Assembly (NCBI GenBank): GCA_021904315.1
Contig: CM038911.1
Location: 8,095,390 to 8,159,389, forward strand
Reading direction: 5' to 3'
DNA length: 64,000 nt
Source of the DNA: Sphagnum magellanicum
Lineage: Eukaryota > Streptophyta > Sphagnopsida > Sphagnales > Sphagnaceae
Position 1 is the first letter of the stretch; the number at the start of each line of letters is the position of its first letter. Below the pieces are notes generated by a model. That model was not told where the DNA came from and made no database searches. It saw nothing but the letters and a program-made list of their open reading frames with translations. The position numbers and the translations under genes were made by a program. Of the stretch, positions 1 to 13,333 are shown piece after piece.

Positions 1-1760
1 AAGGGGCATGGATTATGTTGTGCAACAAGTAACAAGAAATATTGGTAAAACGAAAAAAAAAACTTGTTTAGTTTGCACTCATTTTCATCTACTTTCTCAA
101 TGTAGGCCCATAACAAAATATGAACAAATGCAATTTTTGTTTGTTTCCCTAAAAATTGTTAACCATCCATCCAAGCATTAAAATGACTTTACTAGTTGGG
201 AAATTGTTGAAAGCTTGTATCATGTTATATTGATTGCCACCAAGGAAACAAGTATGGCTTTAAATTTTCTTTCATTTTTTGTAAATGAAGTAACTATAAT
301 TGATAACCAAAGTTGAATTGCCATCCATTGCTATGTGGTGGCAACTTGGAAATATGTGCATATATTGCTCACATTTGAGTAATTGGTTGAAGGTGGGACT
401 ACCATTAGTATCAGAGTTGTCATTTTTTATGTTTTAATGAAGTTTGGTGGTCTATTTGAAAATCAAATTTCACAATGTTTGATGTGTGGGTCCAACCATT
501 TCAATAGAAACCACGCTTACCCCTCAAACATGTGTTTTTCACTATTTTTTCAAGAATATTTTTCAAATCTTTTCAATACGTCATTTTAAAAAATCTTCAA
601 TTTTTTTTAATAGCGTTATTTAAAGATTTATAATAAAAATTTGCCAAAACTATGTCATTTAAAAAAAAAATCAAATTGCGTTTTGTGTGTTTTATTATGT
701 AATTATCATTTAATTACACTAGTTACATAGCATTAAAAATGTCTTATGTATTCATTAAATTGATTTAAGTTTTTTGGATATGTATACCAATAAATTAAAA
801 ATAAGATTTTATAAAAATAGTCAATTTGTTATTTTTTTCTTTTTTTACAATTTGAAATACACAAAATTAAATAGTGGCTACAACTATTAATGGTACATGT
901 TAGTGCGATTACATGTGTTTGGGAGTTGATGGTGCTTCAACATTTAAAAGGGTTTGATTTGGAATTATAATTATAATGAAGACTAAGCAAGTGCCTTACC
1001 TCATTAGGATCCATTATATGGCAAATAAAATCAACTTTGCAATTTAAAGCTTGTCCACATTGCCTATGGGTTCCAATTAGAAGATTTTTTCAAACATTAT
1101 ACAAGTAATTTTTTAACTCCCCAAAACACCATATTGAATTCACCAAACTTGTTGAAATTGTAGAAACTAAAGGATTGAAGGTTTTTCAAAATTTGAAAAC
1201 AAGGTGGATCAGCATGGACCATGAGTTAAAAATTCTTTTAGGGTCATTTATTCACAATATCAGTTACAACCAAATTTTGAATCCAATTTTGTAGTTCATT
1301 TGAACTTGATCAAATGGCATTAATGTACATCGAAAAAACTTGGTACATCTAATTCATGGGTTTTTGAACCATTTTAAAAGAATATTTTGGATTTGTACAC
1401 ATTTATTTTCAAGCTAACCATGAATACTCAAGCTTCTAAAACCATTGAAAAGCCCAAAGATGAGGATTCAATCACTAATTAATTGTGGCATCAACTTGCC
1501 ATAAAAAATTTAATGTCAATTCACTTTTCTAAGTTTATGAAGTTTTGTTCAATTAGGCATTATCCAAGTCATTGGTAATGTTGAAGATGAGAAAACATTT
1601 TCCACATTGACCTTTATGAAGTCCAACCTTTGGAATCAAATGGTAGAACATCTAAACATTATATCCACATGTTTGTTCAATATTTTCTCACTAGGATTAA
1701 TTTCCCTTTCCAAATTGTTATTCAATATTAGAATGATGGGTTATAATTGAAATGAATGAA
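1..1760 (+). pseudogene. hAT-type transposase pseudogene (DUF4371 / hAT dimerisation-like), left end cut by window
   Basis: Broken transposase of the large plant zinc-finger/hAT-like family. Translating across stops gives, in order: a segment near 60-380 resembling the N-terminal core of these transposases (FTSWEIVESLYHVI, then NEVTIIDNQS); a segment near 390-480; a segment near 915-1060 (GVDGASTF, IHYMANKINFAI); KTRWISMDHE near 1200; and the C-terminal dimerisation-like block near 1560-1720 (VIGNVEDEKTFSTLTFMKS). The order matches an intact family member as I recall it. At least six in-frame stops and shifts, plus an AT-rich stretch of about 400 bases that interrupts homology between about 485 and 910, show it is dead. 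The zinc-finger start lies before the window or has been lost. What is inferred is the superfamily; the block order is seen directly. Confidence 0.72.
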
Positions 1761-3412
1761 TAATTGTTGAATGTTGGGTGCAAATATGCTCAAATGAGCA
1801 AAAACCCATGTCGAATAATGGTGAAAACTATAATTTTTTTTACATATGTTTTTGTTTTGACATTTTAAAATTATGTTAATCATTCCAAGTTGCATTAAAT
1901 GATTACTATGAACGTTGAAAAAATCAAATTAAAAATTCATTAAATGTAAATTTGAGTTTTGATTTAAGTAAAGACTTTTGAAAAAACATAAAAAATAGTT
2001 AATTTTGCAAAGGACTAAGGTAATTGACTCTTTTAATATAAAATTTTTTATGGTATAAGAGTTTAGATAATAGTAACCAATTTCCCACATTCAAAAAACA
2101 CTCACAATTTAAAAGTTATGGAATTTGAATTTTTCTGAAATAATTCAAAATATCAAAATTTTCAAAATTCATTTACCAAATGTAAATGGGGTGTAATTTT
2201 CATCACATAGACACATATAGCTTATAATACAAAAAATTAGAACCTAAAATAATTAACATATTTTGTTATGATTCAAAATTATGATAATTTTTCAAGTAGA
2301 AAGGCAAAATTTTGCAAAAGAGTTTATTAAAAAATTTCTTCATATATGAAAAAGTGAAAAAACTTAAGAAAGATTCACAATTCATTTTATAAAGTAATCA
2401 TGTTGGCTCTTTTGAGTGTATTTGCACCTAGTTGTAGTTACAATTTTTTTTAGTTTGTTGCAATTGTTTTTTATAAGTTATGTTATGCATGGCTTGTGCA
2501 AGTTGGCACTAGGTGTTTTACAATTTTTTTTGAGATATGTGGGTTTTTTCAATGTATTTTAAACATGGCTACCATGTTCTTACAAGTTGCAATTTTTTCC
2601 TCATAATATATACTATCACATGTATATCAAGTTTGCATTTTGATAATATAAATCTAAGGTGTTGGAAAACCAACATAATTATTACAAGCTATAATTTGAA
2701 TCATTTCACCCCTCATATGACAATATATTAGTAGATCATGAAAAAATAACAATTTTAGAAATTTTAGACATCCTGATTTTTTTCAAAAATTAATTATTCA
2801 TTTTGTCCATGTAGAAATTGACCTTAGGCTGTGGTACCACAATACCCCAAATTTACTTATATTATATATTTTAGATCTACATTACTTTGAACCACCTACA
2901 CGAACATAATATATTACAATATTAATGTGCTCAGATTAATCGGTAAGCCCAACATGTAATTAACAAGGTTATTGTGAACACAATTGCATTGATAGGTATC
3001 CAATTCAAGTACAAGATGCATAATTAAAACAACAACAAAAATTCATTAATGTAAAGTGTGCATGTTGACCACTAAACATTTAGTGGTTCAATGCATCATT
3101 TGATTTTGATCACCAAAGAAAAATTGTAACCTACCTTTGGACACACTTCAACCAATTGAATCATATTTTTATGAGAAAGATATGCCATGTAGAAGTTGGA
3201 GGAATCCCATTTTACTGTAAACTATGGGCTAAAGTTCTTAAGCTTCTCCCTCACATTCCTAACTTCTCCTTCACATAAATTGGATGATATTGTGGCCATG
3301 GCAATACCTCTTTAAACTTCAACCTACAATTGGGGTTCCTTCTTGAGTTTTTAAACCTTCTCTTCATGCTTTCAACCCAACAAATTTGTGCTTAGTTCTC
3401 TCACTCATTTCT
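1761..3412. other. AT-rich intergenic DNA, no gene seen
   Basis: Very AT-rich with no open frame of credible composition. It follows the hAT transposase remnant and probably holds the decayed 3' part of that element, but I found no terminal inverted repeats. Confidence 0.5.
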
Positions 3413-3862
3413 CTTTCAAGCTCCTAATCCTCTTCACATCCTTTTCCATTTCAAGCTCTTAGTCCTTTTACTCCTTTCAAGCTCTTGGTCTTTTGTTGCA
3501 ATTTGACTTTTCAAGCTTTTAGTCCTCTTGTTCATTCCTTTTTCAAGTTCCTTGTCCTCTTGTTGTAATTTGACTTCTCAAGTTCATGGTCTTCTTGCTC
3601 CTTTCTTTTTCAAGGTTTTGGTCCTCTTGTTCATGTTTCTTTCAAGTTTTTGTTTTTTTGGCCTAGTTTGATTTTTCAAGCTCTTGGTCTTTTTGTTCAT
3701 GTTCGACCTTTCAAGCTCCTAGTCTTTTTGCTTTTGTTTCACCTCTCAAGCTCTTGGTTCTATTGTTGCATTTGAACTTTCAAGATTCTTGACCTTCATG
3801 TTATAGTTTGACATTCAAGGCACTTCGTCCTCTTGCTGCAATTCAACCCTCAAAGTTCATGA
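3413..3862. repeat. Degenerate minisatellite, about 40-45 bp unit
   Basis: About eleven imperfect copies of a unit built round TTTCAAGCTCTTGGTCCTCT followed by a TTGTT-rich spacer and an AATTTGAC-like end. Spacing wanders between about 35 and 50 bases. No copy is part of a recognisable protein. Confidence 0.8.
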
Positions 3863-4659
3863 AACCCCCTATCCCCCCTCACCCCCCCCTCATTGACTTA
3901 TTTTGTAGATGGTTGTAAACTTGTTACAACATGGCATTTCATTATCTACCTTTCTTTTGCTTGTTGCCTAGCTATTTGTTGAACTAATGTTGTAAACCCT
4001 AGGTTAACACATGTATACCTTAATGAATGTGCTTTAAATCTAGTTCCAAAATTGTTGTGAAAGTGATCATTAGCTTCTTTTACAATATTTGTAGTTGAAG
4101 TTAAAACAAAGTTAGCTCTTGCACATTTTTTCACTAATTTATGAACTATTCTTTTAAACCCAATTACCATTTTTATAATTTTCTTAGATTTTTTTCTTTG
4201 TCCTTTCACTCCATTTCTTGATTTCTTATGTTGTTGCCTTATCCATGGCCTTCTTTTGTAGGGTTTCTAATAATGATCAAAAGTTACAAGTTGTGATTTT
4301 GAGTAATTTATTAATGGTTCTTTACCCCTAGTTTGTCTAGTAGGTAAAGGAGCAAGGACAACAAGTTGTGCATCTTCATGATTTCATGGACCACATTAGG
4401 ATAATCTTGGATTTTTGACTTTAACTATTAATTAGAATTTAACTATTCAACTAATAATTACAAGGTTGATTATAAGTTCATCAAATTCTTTTAGGGTAAC
4501 TTTTATAAGCCCAATAGGATTTACTATATGTTCATTTAATTATGATGGCTTTACAATAGGACTATGAGGCATGGAGTGTCAAATTGGTTCACTTCCTAAT
4601 GTTGCGGGATTATCTATTATATTTAATAATTTTGTTGTATTATATATATTTTTTCAATG
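3863..4659. other. Stretch without a recognised gene, possibly tail of the DDE element
   Basis: An 87-codon minus-strand frame (3946-4209), rich in Lys, lies just downstream of the DDE transposase remnant. I do not recognise it; it could be the decayed C-terminal tail of the transposase. Confidence 0.35.
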
Positions 4660-5560
4660 TTGATTTTCTTCAACTTCATCACTTGAATTGTAATCCTCTT
4701 CACCTTCACTTATTGTTGGTGTTGTGTATATGTATGAAAGGCTAATCCTACATTCCATTGCCTTAGGGTTTAGAGGATGTATTCCACAGAACCTAAATCC
4801 AAATTTGATGTAAATTGTTTTGTGAGCAATTGGTTTAAGGCCTTGTCCACCCATGCAACCGAATTGACCTTTTCCAAGTTATGTATAATTTTTGGCAAGC
4901 CATGGCTCCATCCCTTTCCTTCCTAAATGTTGTTTTAAATGGTTTAAATCAAGTTACATTTAAGGATTGTAGTGCATAGGGTAGGGTGATTATATCTAAA
5001 CCTAAGTCTTGTGCATGTTTTATTGATTCTAGGGTAACATGAGTTCCATGCCCATTTAGAATCACTAAATGGCAACTGGTTGTAAAACTCCCACTTGGAA
5101 TATACTATTTGAAGAAAGAAAGGAACTTTTTAGACAAAAAAATGTCATCCATGTTTTTTTGTATTGCCATGCATGTACTTGTTTTGCAAAATTTAATAGA
5201 ATCATCTTTCAATCTTTCATTTGTAAAGATGTAAAACCTTGGTAGAATTTTGCTTGTTGCATTGATTACAAATTTCATAGTCAACCATTCCTAATATTTG
5301 GGAATGATGTTGTAAATGTGGTTTGAACCCTTTTAGCCAAAACTTGAATTCATGGCTGTCTACCTACTTGGATGCCATTTCGTTTAAATTCCATACATGA
5401 TTTGCATTATAATTGTTTTGAATGTATGACATTTACAAGTTATCATAGATTTTTTTACAATTGTGTACAATTGACCCTTGTGTTCTAAAAACTTCCAAAC
5501 CCTTCATTTGTTTGATGCTCAAATTCAGATGTTTAATTTGGCACCAATACCACTAGCTAT
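4660..5560 (-). pseudogene. Pogo/Tigger-like DDE_1 transposase pseudogene
   Basis: On the minus strand, from high to low coordinate, the three frames spell a DDE_1 (CENP-B/jerky/Tigger-like) endonuclease: VWNLNEM near 5,410; NATSKILPRFYIF near 5,250; ILNGHGTHVTLESIKHAQ near 5,050; FKPFKTTFRKERDG near 4,920; and the C-terminal motif GFRFCGIHPLNPKAM near 4,790. Stops and frame changes separate the blocks. In the family the first block carries a catalytic Asp (WNxDE) and the third another (LDGHGSH); both read Asn here, so it is dead on catalytic grounds as well as by frame. No helix-turn-helix DNA-binding domain or terminal repeats were found. Confidence 0.75.
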
Positions 5561-6683
5561 TCCTTGGTACACCATTTCAAAAGGGGGTAAGCTTTTTTTG
5601 TGTACGTTCAACAAACTTTCAATCTCAACTATTATAAGATAATTGACAAACCACATTTTTGCATAGCCAAAATCCATGCTACTACATCTTCTCCATTTGC
5701 TAAACCCTTATTGACCTATGTTTTTGTGATTTGGTTCTCTTGGACCAAGAAGCAAGTTGTTGGTATAAAATTAATAAATGATTCACATGAGCTATCTAAT
5801 ATCTTGCTTATTTTTTTAATGAGGTTTAAAGTTGGGAACTAAAGAATGTTGGATCCAAAAATAATACACAAATTACTTGAATTTTTCATTATAAATCATG
5901 TCATAACTTCAATCCTCACTTCATTTCCCTCTTGCTATATTTCTAGGTCTTGTTTCAGACTCCCTGGAAAAAAGAAAATGGATCTTACGCCTCCTAATTT
6001 ACAAGCAAGGGATTTTACACCTATTATTTAAAAGGACAAGGGAGCTTAAGACTACTATTTAGGAATGGAGGGATCTTCTTTGTACTATTTAGAATGGGGG
6101 GGAGACCTTACACTTAGGTAACAACCTTGAAAAGGTTTTGTAGCTCAAATTGAAGGCACCTTATAGAGCTCAATTTCCCACTCCTTCTTGGAGTGGGGAC
6201 CTTACGTGTAAAGCTATGCAAGAGGGAGCATAAGCTGATCTAAATCATTAGATTACCTTGTTTGTTATGAAGGGGAAGGGTACAACGATCAATGCTTTTT
6301 CACCATCAATTCACAAAGTGAAAAACACTAACAATAGTGCTATCCCCTAATACATAAAACACCTAGAGAAAAATTTCCTAATGTATTGGGAGGACACCTT
6401 ATTATATCCATGAAGACGGCTCCTACACCTACTTATAGATGTAAGACCTTTCGCACTCTTAACTAGGCATAAGAACCCTCTCTCCCCTACACCTTGGGAT
6501 CTAAGGTTATTTTTTAGCTTCAGCTTAACTTTTGCCTCCTGCTTTACTAGCGTCCCTAAAGCCCGAGAGAGAGTGGAAGATAATAATTCCCAAAGTGTAG
6601 GGCTAGGCCCCTTATTTGGGGAATGCACCCACCCTGGGGCCTTACCTGCAATTACTTTGGACTCTCGGAATGCACATAGGTAT
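5561..6683. other. Intergenic, no gene seen
   Basis: Base composition changes near 5,985 from AT-rich to more balanced DNA, with repeated phrases of the type 'ggag..cttac'. This suggests an inserted repeat that I cannot classify. No credible coding region. Confidence 0.4.
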
Positions 6684-6896
6684 CTGCTGCTACGTAGATT
6701 TTCACTGCTGCTCCTACCTGTACAGCTGCTATAATTCCTCTCGAACCGTGTGCACTAAATGCTCGGATTCAGCATTTCGCACTGAGTTTCAGCATTTCAT
6801 ACTGAGATTTAATAAAATTTCCTTTCTTTGCGGATACCACTAAAAGAGGGGTGGAAGACAGGGTGAAGACAGGGTGACTTTACGGATAGATATCTC
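6684..6896 (+). mobile_element. TA-flanked MITE family, copy A (left-truncated)
   Basis: First of four copies of one dispersed element. It shares the core phrase TATTTTCACTGCTCCTACCT (diverged), CTCGAACC, GCATTAAATGCTGAGTTTCA and the right end GGTGACTTTACGGATA with the copies at 8580, 33354 and 51960. The right terminus ends in CTC followed by TA, as in all copies. The left end is missing. Confidence 0.75.
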
Positions 6897-6898
6897 TA

Positions 6899-8577
6899 AC
6901 GTTTCCTTTGTAATTGAATTTCCAACTAGGAAGGTGCAGCTCAATCTGAAACCCAGATTGTCATAAAATGGCCTCCTTCTTGAGGAGTCTTTTAACCTCT
7001 TCAACCAAAGGTGACTCAAAATCCTTTGATAGGGTTGATAACAAGCATGGAATCATTTTACTTTGTCATGTCCGGCCAATAATAAGTGGTAGTTTGTATA
7101 CCAAGTTCACTTTCTTCTTCTCCATTTCTTCGAAGCCACCGCAACCCCGAGTGAAACATTTCCAAACCTCCTCAAGCTACATTATGGACTACTTACTTTA
7201 CTTACAAACCATTATATTATGGAATGACCCCTAAGGATGCATATTATAGTCGTAACTGACATATGTGTTATGTGATATAGTATTGTGTAATTGCTATTAA
7301 TTAGTTCAGGGGGGACATAAGACACAAGGCAAATGATTTTTTGATATTTCATTTGTTCCAAAGATTTGTTTTAATTAATGTATGAGGTCTCTCGTTTTTC
7401 CCTTCCTTTGCAAATTTTAGTATAGATACAATTTTAGTGTTTTGTTGAGTACATAATACTAAATTTTTAATATATTATAAATATTATAGTTTTAAACAGA
7501 GTTTTATTTTTTAAACTAAAAATAATGAAAATGCAAACGGCATGACCCTCATGTATTTTGAATGCTTGTTTCTTGTAATTACAATCCCACTTAAAAGTAG
7601 CACACAATTCGGGCTAAACCTGTCAAGGGATTTTGTTTGTACCTAAAGGAAATTTGACCCAATCATGGGGTGGGGATGGTTGTCAATGATAGGGTGGTTG
7701 TCAATGATGGGGTATTTGAATGGGTAGTTCCTTGTCATAAGATGTTCATGAAGCTTGTTTTTGCTCTAAGAATATTATTGTTTTATAGTAGGTATGGGGT
7801 AGGGTGACTCAATAGGTAGTGCAATGGGTGGGTATCAATTGCCCATGAGGAAAAATGTCTACATGATTTATGATTTCATTTATTCATTGTCTTCACTTAA
7901 AGTCCTTGGTTCCGTAAATCATGGGCTAATTGGTCATTGTTGGATGGTTTTTGCAATATCGTCACACTCACACATAGTTTTTTTTGGATGGGGTGCGATT
8001 GTACACAGTTGTCTCACAATTTATTAATATAGAAAATTCCCTAAAATTCGAAGGTTTCATTACAACAAGGTTTTACAATGGTTTAGTATGTTGGGCAATT
8101 AAGTTTTAATTAAATTACCTACATTGAAAATGAAATTATTTGCATGCCAACCCAAACTTCTTGCACAATGATCCATGATATCCCAACCACTAGAATCCTT
8201 GACACAATAATGGATAGTAGAAGGATAAAAAAATGAAATCCTCATTTTTCCATATGTCCTTGAAAGTTTTTAAGACAATCCACCATATACTTCATGTTAA
8301 ATTGATAAAAATACCTAACAAAATGGTTGAAACTAGAACTAGTAAGATTTTCATGCCGTACTTATCTAATTTGAACTAGCTACCAATTTCTTGAAGAAAT
8401 AAAAATGTCTGTGGAAAATGCTTTATAACTAAAATATGACATGATTATCATGTACTTATGCATGTTTATCAAAGGGGGAAGGTGGGAGGAGTCCCAAAAT
8501 TAATGAGGAGGAAGATAAAACGCATTGAAACAAACTTATTCTTTAGATTCAATGAGACAAATTCATGGAGAACACAA
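6899..8577. other. Intergenic, no gene seen
   Basis: AT-rich sequence with short fortuitous frames only. Near 7,660-7,700 the phrase GATGGGGTGG-like is duplicated a few tens of bases apart. Confidence 0.4.
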
Positions 8578-8579
8578 TA

Positions 8580-8894
8580 CAGTTATCTGTATAGTCCTGC
8601 AATTAGGGGGCAAGAACTGCCAGTTTCTACATAATAACGCATCAAACGTGTAACTGGGAATGAAAATTTTACAAAACGAAATAATGGGGACCCAAACTGA
8701 GTTTCATCCGGTATTTCCTTTTCCGTGAGCGCCTCTGCTGCTGCTGCTGCTACATATATTTTCACTGCTCCTACCTGTAGAACTATTATAGTTAGTCTCA
8801 AACCTTTGAAATTCTTACTTTGTGGATACCATTGAAAGAGGGGATAGGGGTTCAAAGACAGGCCCAAAGACAGGGGTGACTTTACATATAACTC
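8580..8894 (+). mobile_element. TA-flanked MITE family, copy B (complete, 315 bp)
   Basis: Left terminus CAGTTATCTGTATAGTCC; the reverse complement of the right terminus is GAGTTATATGTAAAGTCAC, giving imperfect terminal inverted repeats. TA lies directly outside both ends (8578-8579 and 8895-8896). The interior matches copy C over most of its length, including GAGTTTCATCC and CTACATATATTTTCACTGCT. No coding capacity, so non-autonomous. Confidence 0.82.
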
Positions 8895-8896
8895 TA

Positions 8897-11800
8897 ATAA
8901 GCCCCTTAATTTTTGTTTTATTTTCATTTTGGGCATCTTTGAACTTGTGGAACTATAGGATTAATGGTAACTGGGTAGATCACACACAGCATAAGGTATC
9001 ATACAATGGGGATAGAAACAAACATAATAACATGATCACCTTCTCAAAGGTATTAGAACAATAATGAATAACTTGCACCCAACTCTTGGAGCTTGGATAC
9101 ACCACTATCATGCTAGCATGAGAAAGAATCAAACAAAAAAGGATTTGTTTTTCCTTTACTGTTCACCTCCTCCTTTGAATGCTTGCAATTTTGGAAAAAA
9201 AGGTAGAACAATAATACCAACAAGAGTAAGAAGAAAGGTAAGACCAACAACTATATCAAAGTTGAGGAAAATTAGGAAATTATATTGAAATGCCCCACAA
9301 TCCTTTCATAATGGTGACATGTTTGATCAAGTCCTTGGAGGGCATCTTCCCCACTTAATTTTTTGGTCTCTCCCATGGATTACCACTTCTAACATAGAGT
9401 GTTAATTATTTCCTCATGCAAACCTATGAAGGAAGGTAGTTTGTTTTGTTTTGTTTTGGGTGTCTTTTGGAAAGCTCTTGACAAGGAGGGGTCCATGGGC
9501 TTGGTTCCATGACGTTTGGACTTGTGCTGCAAAAAGTTCTTGAATATTGAATGATTTCTTCACTGAAAATTAAATTGGTTAAAATTGTGGGTGTCCTTGT
9601 AAAAACTTGGTGCTTACACAATTAAAGAGCTTGGACTTCTTTTTAAAAATGGATGGCAACTCTATTCATATTCATGTGTGAATTTCAATTTTAGCAAGAG
9701 GTCAATTGCATAGTTCAAATCCAAATTTGATTTCATCAAAATTTTGAACCTTCTCAAAGCTTGTCCAAGAACCCGACCTACCTATTATCCTAAACTTTAG
9801 GCCATTGGTCCAAACTCAATTTCATTATTGTTATTGAGTGGAGGTGCTCTAATTTGGACTGCCACTTAACTATACCCAATTGATACCTCTTTGAAAAGTT
9901 ATATACAAATTGAGTTCCCAAACCAAAAGGATGTATGTTTTTTCCAAAAACTCTAGCCTTTATTCAATGGGCATATTATATAAATTCTGCATGTATGCCT
10001 TTATCCATTGATCAAATGCTAACATCTATACCTTGAACCAAAAGCAATCTCTAAAACAAAACATTTGAATCCTATGAATTCAATAACATGGTGTTGTATT
10101 GAACTAAGAGAATGACATTACTAGTATTAAGCAAATACCCAATTTTTCCATTACCTTTTGACTTGAGGTGGTTTTTAAAGAAAAAAAAAACTTATTAATT
10201 TCAAACATTAAATTGAAAAAAAAACACTTTTTGATGTCATCTATTATATCACAAATATTGTTGGTCATGCACCAATATGCATCAAAATGACATTTTTTAT
10301 ATTTATTTTATTATGTTTGATAAAGAATGTTATTTATATCTAGTTGTTTGTGCAATTATTAAATAATTATATGGACACAAATTTCATGAACAATGAACCT
10401 TCCAATTTGAACTCATTTTCATTATAATACACTAGATGATTATATATCCCTAAAAATATATAAAATTGCTAAGGATTCATAAAAAAATACAAAGTATAGA
10501 TATGTGACTTCCTATAAGCATTAGGGTTGCATGATCCTTGTAAAAAAATTCTCATGGAGTTAATTACTTACAATGAAGCAAGATGTTTGCAATTGAGAAA
10601 TCTTATGTGAACATGGTATTATATGTATTTGTCTTCATTGTTAACGTGATTTTTAAAAATCAAATTCAATGGTTAGATGAACAAGACATAATTAGGTTAT
10701 GGCATGATTTAAAGATTTATGTGGATTGCCATTAATCTATGGTGTAATTAACTATAATTAGATTCACATCCAAAAACCCGACAATGCAATGGTTGTAAAT
10801 TATTTTTCTTACAAGTTGAAAGTTAACAATATGAAATTCTTAATTATTGTCACCCATGAAAAAAAAATTCTAATATATGTTCATAAGTATGTTAAAATCC
10901 ATGAATGATTCAAAGATTTTGTGATTGTCTAGCCTTTGATAAAAGGCAACTTATGACTACTATTCAATTCTAAACATGGATCACAAAATAAAATTTGCCT
11001 TTACATCCTAGGGATAAAGGCTATCGTCTACTACCTTAACTCATGATGCCCCCTAAAAAGAATGCGAATGTAAGGCATATGATTTTGGAAGTTTTCTACA
11101 ACAAAACACATTTCTAGAGGGACATGTGTAGTTGAGAATGCATTTAGGATTTCAAAAAATATATTTAGATAATCATTGTTAAAAGAAAAAACCTCTCAAT
11201 TCTTTTCACACAATGTACATGTTGTCATTGTATGCTTTATAATTTTATTCTAGATGGGAGGGGATGTAGATGTGGATGCATTGATGTTTCAATTGGCGCA
11301 AGAAAATTAGCTTATCCTCAAGGTGCAACAAGGAAATGATATAACACAATGAATGTAAGAATTTTATAACTAAAATTTCCTTGAAAGGATAATGAAATTT
11401 TAAAACATGGCTAAAGATTCATATTTGAGGCATTTCTCTAGGAAACATGAAATCATGTAGAAAATGCATAAATTGCAATTGAATTGAAACATTGTTTGAA
11501 TGAGCTCACAAAGTTTAAATTTCAAATGTTGTTGACCAAAATTTAATTGTTATGAACTTCAGATGCATTGACATTTTTAAAGTTGTATTCTAACTATTCA
11601 CCACTAGTTGATCAATAGTTAAAGAATTGGATAGGTTTGTTATGTGATGACAAGAAAAATTGGTTTTCAATGAATGCATGGCACATTATTGTGCTAAGAT
11701 TTGATAACATAGACTCACCATGAATATGGTCATATATGAATCTTTTTGTCTCTAAATCTTTCAATAGCTACATATGTTTCTTTAATCATGAAGTTTTTTC

Positions 11801-12789
11801 TTAATATTTTGTTTTAGTCTTGTTAATGTTTAACTAAACCGAATTTATTCAATCCATTGCATTCACAAAAAACTTTGTTGTCTTTGTTTTTTACTTTAGT
11901 GATCATCGTCGAGATTAACATTTTGCTTCCTTTTGATTCATGTGTTTTTCGAGTTGTTATTCCTCCAATTGTTGATTGTTTTTAATCAAGTTGTAAAATT
12001 CGAAAACAATCTCCAAGATTGATGATGAGCATTAGATGTTTGGTCCAAATGATTGTGAATAATCATCAAGATTAATCAATCACATTCTCTAAAATTAAAT
12101 GTTGAATTTACACCTTGACAAAAATTGTTGAACTTTTTAATTCTCCTTTGAAACAAAGTTTTCTCTACACAATCCTTGCATCAATGAGCATGGTGCTAGT
12201 AAAACGTTTTTCTTGTTTTTCTCTTCTTGGCTTGTTGTTGCAAGCCTTCTTCCATCTCCTAATGATCTCCTAAGGTCCTCAAATGTAGTGGAGTTATTGA
12301 CATTTTTTTGTCCTTGAAAAAATTCAATAACATTGTATCCTATATATCGATACTAAATTTGCTCGTTTGGGACAAGTGGTGTCCTATTGAGACAAGTATT
12401 CAGGCCTATTTATAAAATGTTAAAATTTTCAAGGGAATAAAAAAAACTCACAAATTTTTTAATTTCTTATTGAAAGGAAAGGAAAGTAAAGAATGTCCGT
12501 TGTGAACACAATTGCAATGTGAAGAAGCAATGGTGAGAGAAAAGCTTTGAAAGGGGGCCATGGAAGGAGCCCCATCACCACCTAATAGAATGATGGCCTT
12601 CCATGGTACATAAAATGTGGGTCCAGTTCATAAAAAAATAAAATTGAAGGTGCTTGTGGCCACAGGGCTGTGAAAGGAAGGCACCAAGAAAAAGAAATTT
12701 ATTGTGAAAGTGCTTATGAGCACGTGGCACTCTGAAATTTCAGATTGCGTTTTGAGCCCTCAGGCCTACCTCCACTAACAAGGGGGTGT
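8897..12789. other. Long AT-rich intergenic stretch, no gene seen
   Basis: About 3.9 kb without a frame that looks coding on either strand. It is AT-rich throughout with many short A/T runs. No terminal repeats or known transposon domain were recognised. Confidence 0.45.
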
Positions 12790-13030
12790 GTCAAATTGTG
12801 GCCTTGCCATTTACATTAAAAAGTATCTTAATAAGGCAAAAGAAGAATTATGGAAAATTCAAATATTTCACCATGCAAAAATATAATGTTTAAAAAAAAA
12901 ATCCTCTCAAAAAGAAACCAAAATCCTTCAAGATATCTTAACTCTTATAACTAATCTCAAGTTTCAACACAAGCCAAAATATCATCTTTTCAAGTGTAAA
13001 TTCGACTAGTTTTGCCAATATTTTGGAAAA
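12790..13030 (+). repeat. Dispersed repeat family 2, copy 1 (partial)
   Basis: Shares phrases such as GCCTTGCCATTTACATTAAA, TATTTCACCATGCAAAAATA and CTAATCTCAAGTTTCAACAC with copies near 23.6, 31.3 and 50.4 kb. It lies just upstream of the EEIG1-like gene. No coding capacity; class unknown. Confidence 0.75.
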
Positions 13031-13333
13031 AAAAAACTCGCCAAATTTTTAAATATTACAAAAAGTGAAAAAAAAAATTCACAGAAATCCAAATCAGTAA
13101 AGAAAAGGTGAAAAGTAAAAGACAGTGAACATTTTGTACAGTAGTGGCGGAGATACCGTTACTAATTTTGCTCGTTTTTGATTACCAAGACGATTCCGCA
13201 TCGCCATTCCAGCCACGACAGTGACGTTCCCACAAACCCTGTGGGGTTTCCGGGTGCGTAACACACCATTCCGCAATTGCAGAATATTCGTCGCCGCCAC
13301 CGGCCTCGCTTCTGAACGTGCAAAGTGCGGGAC

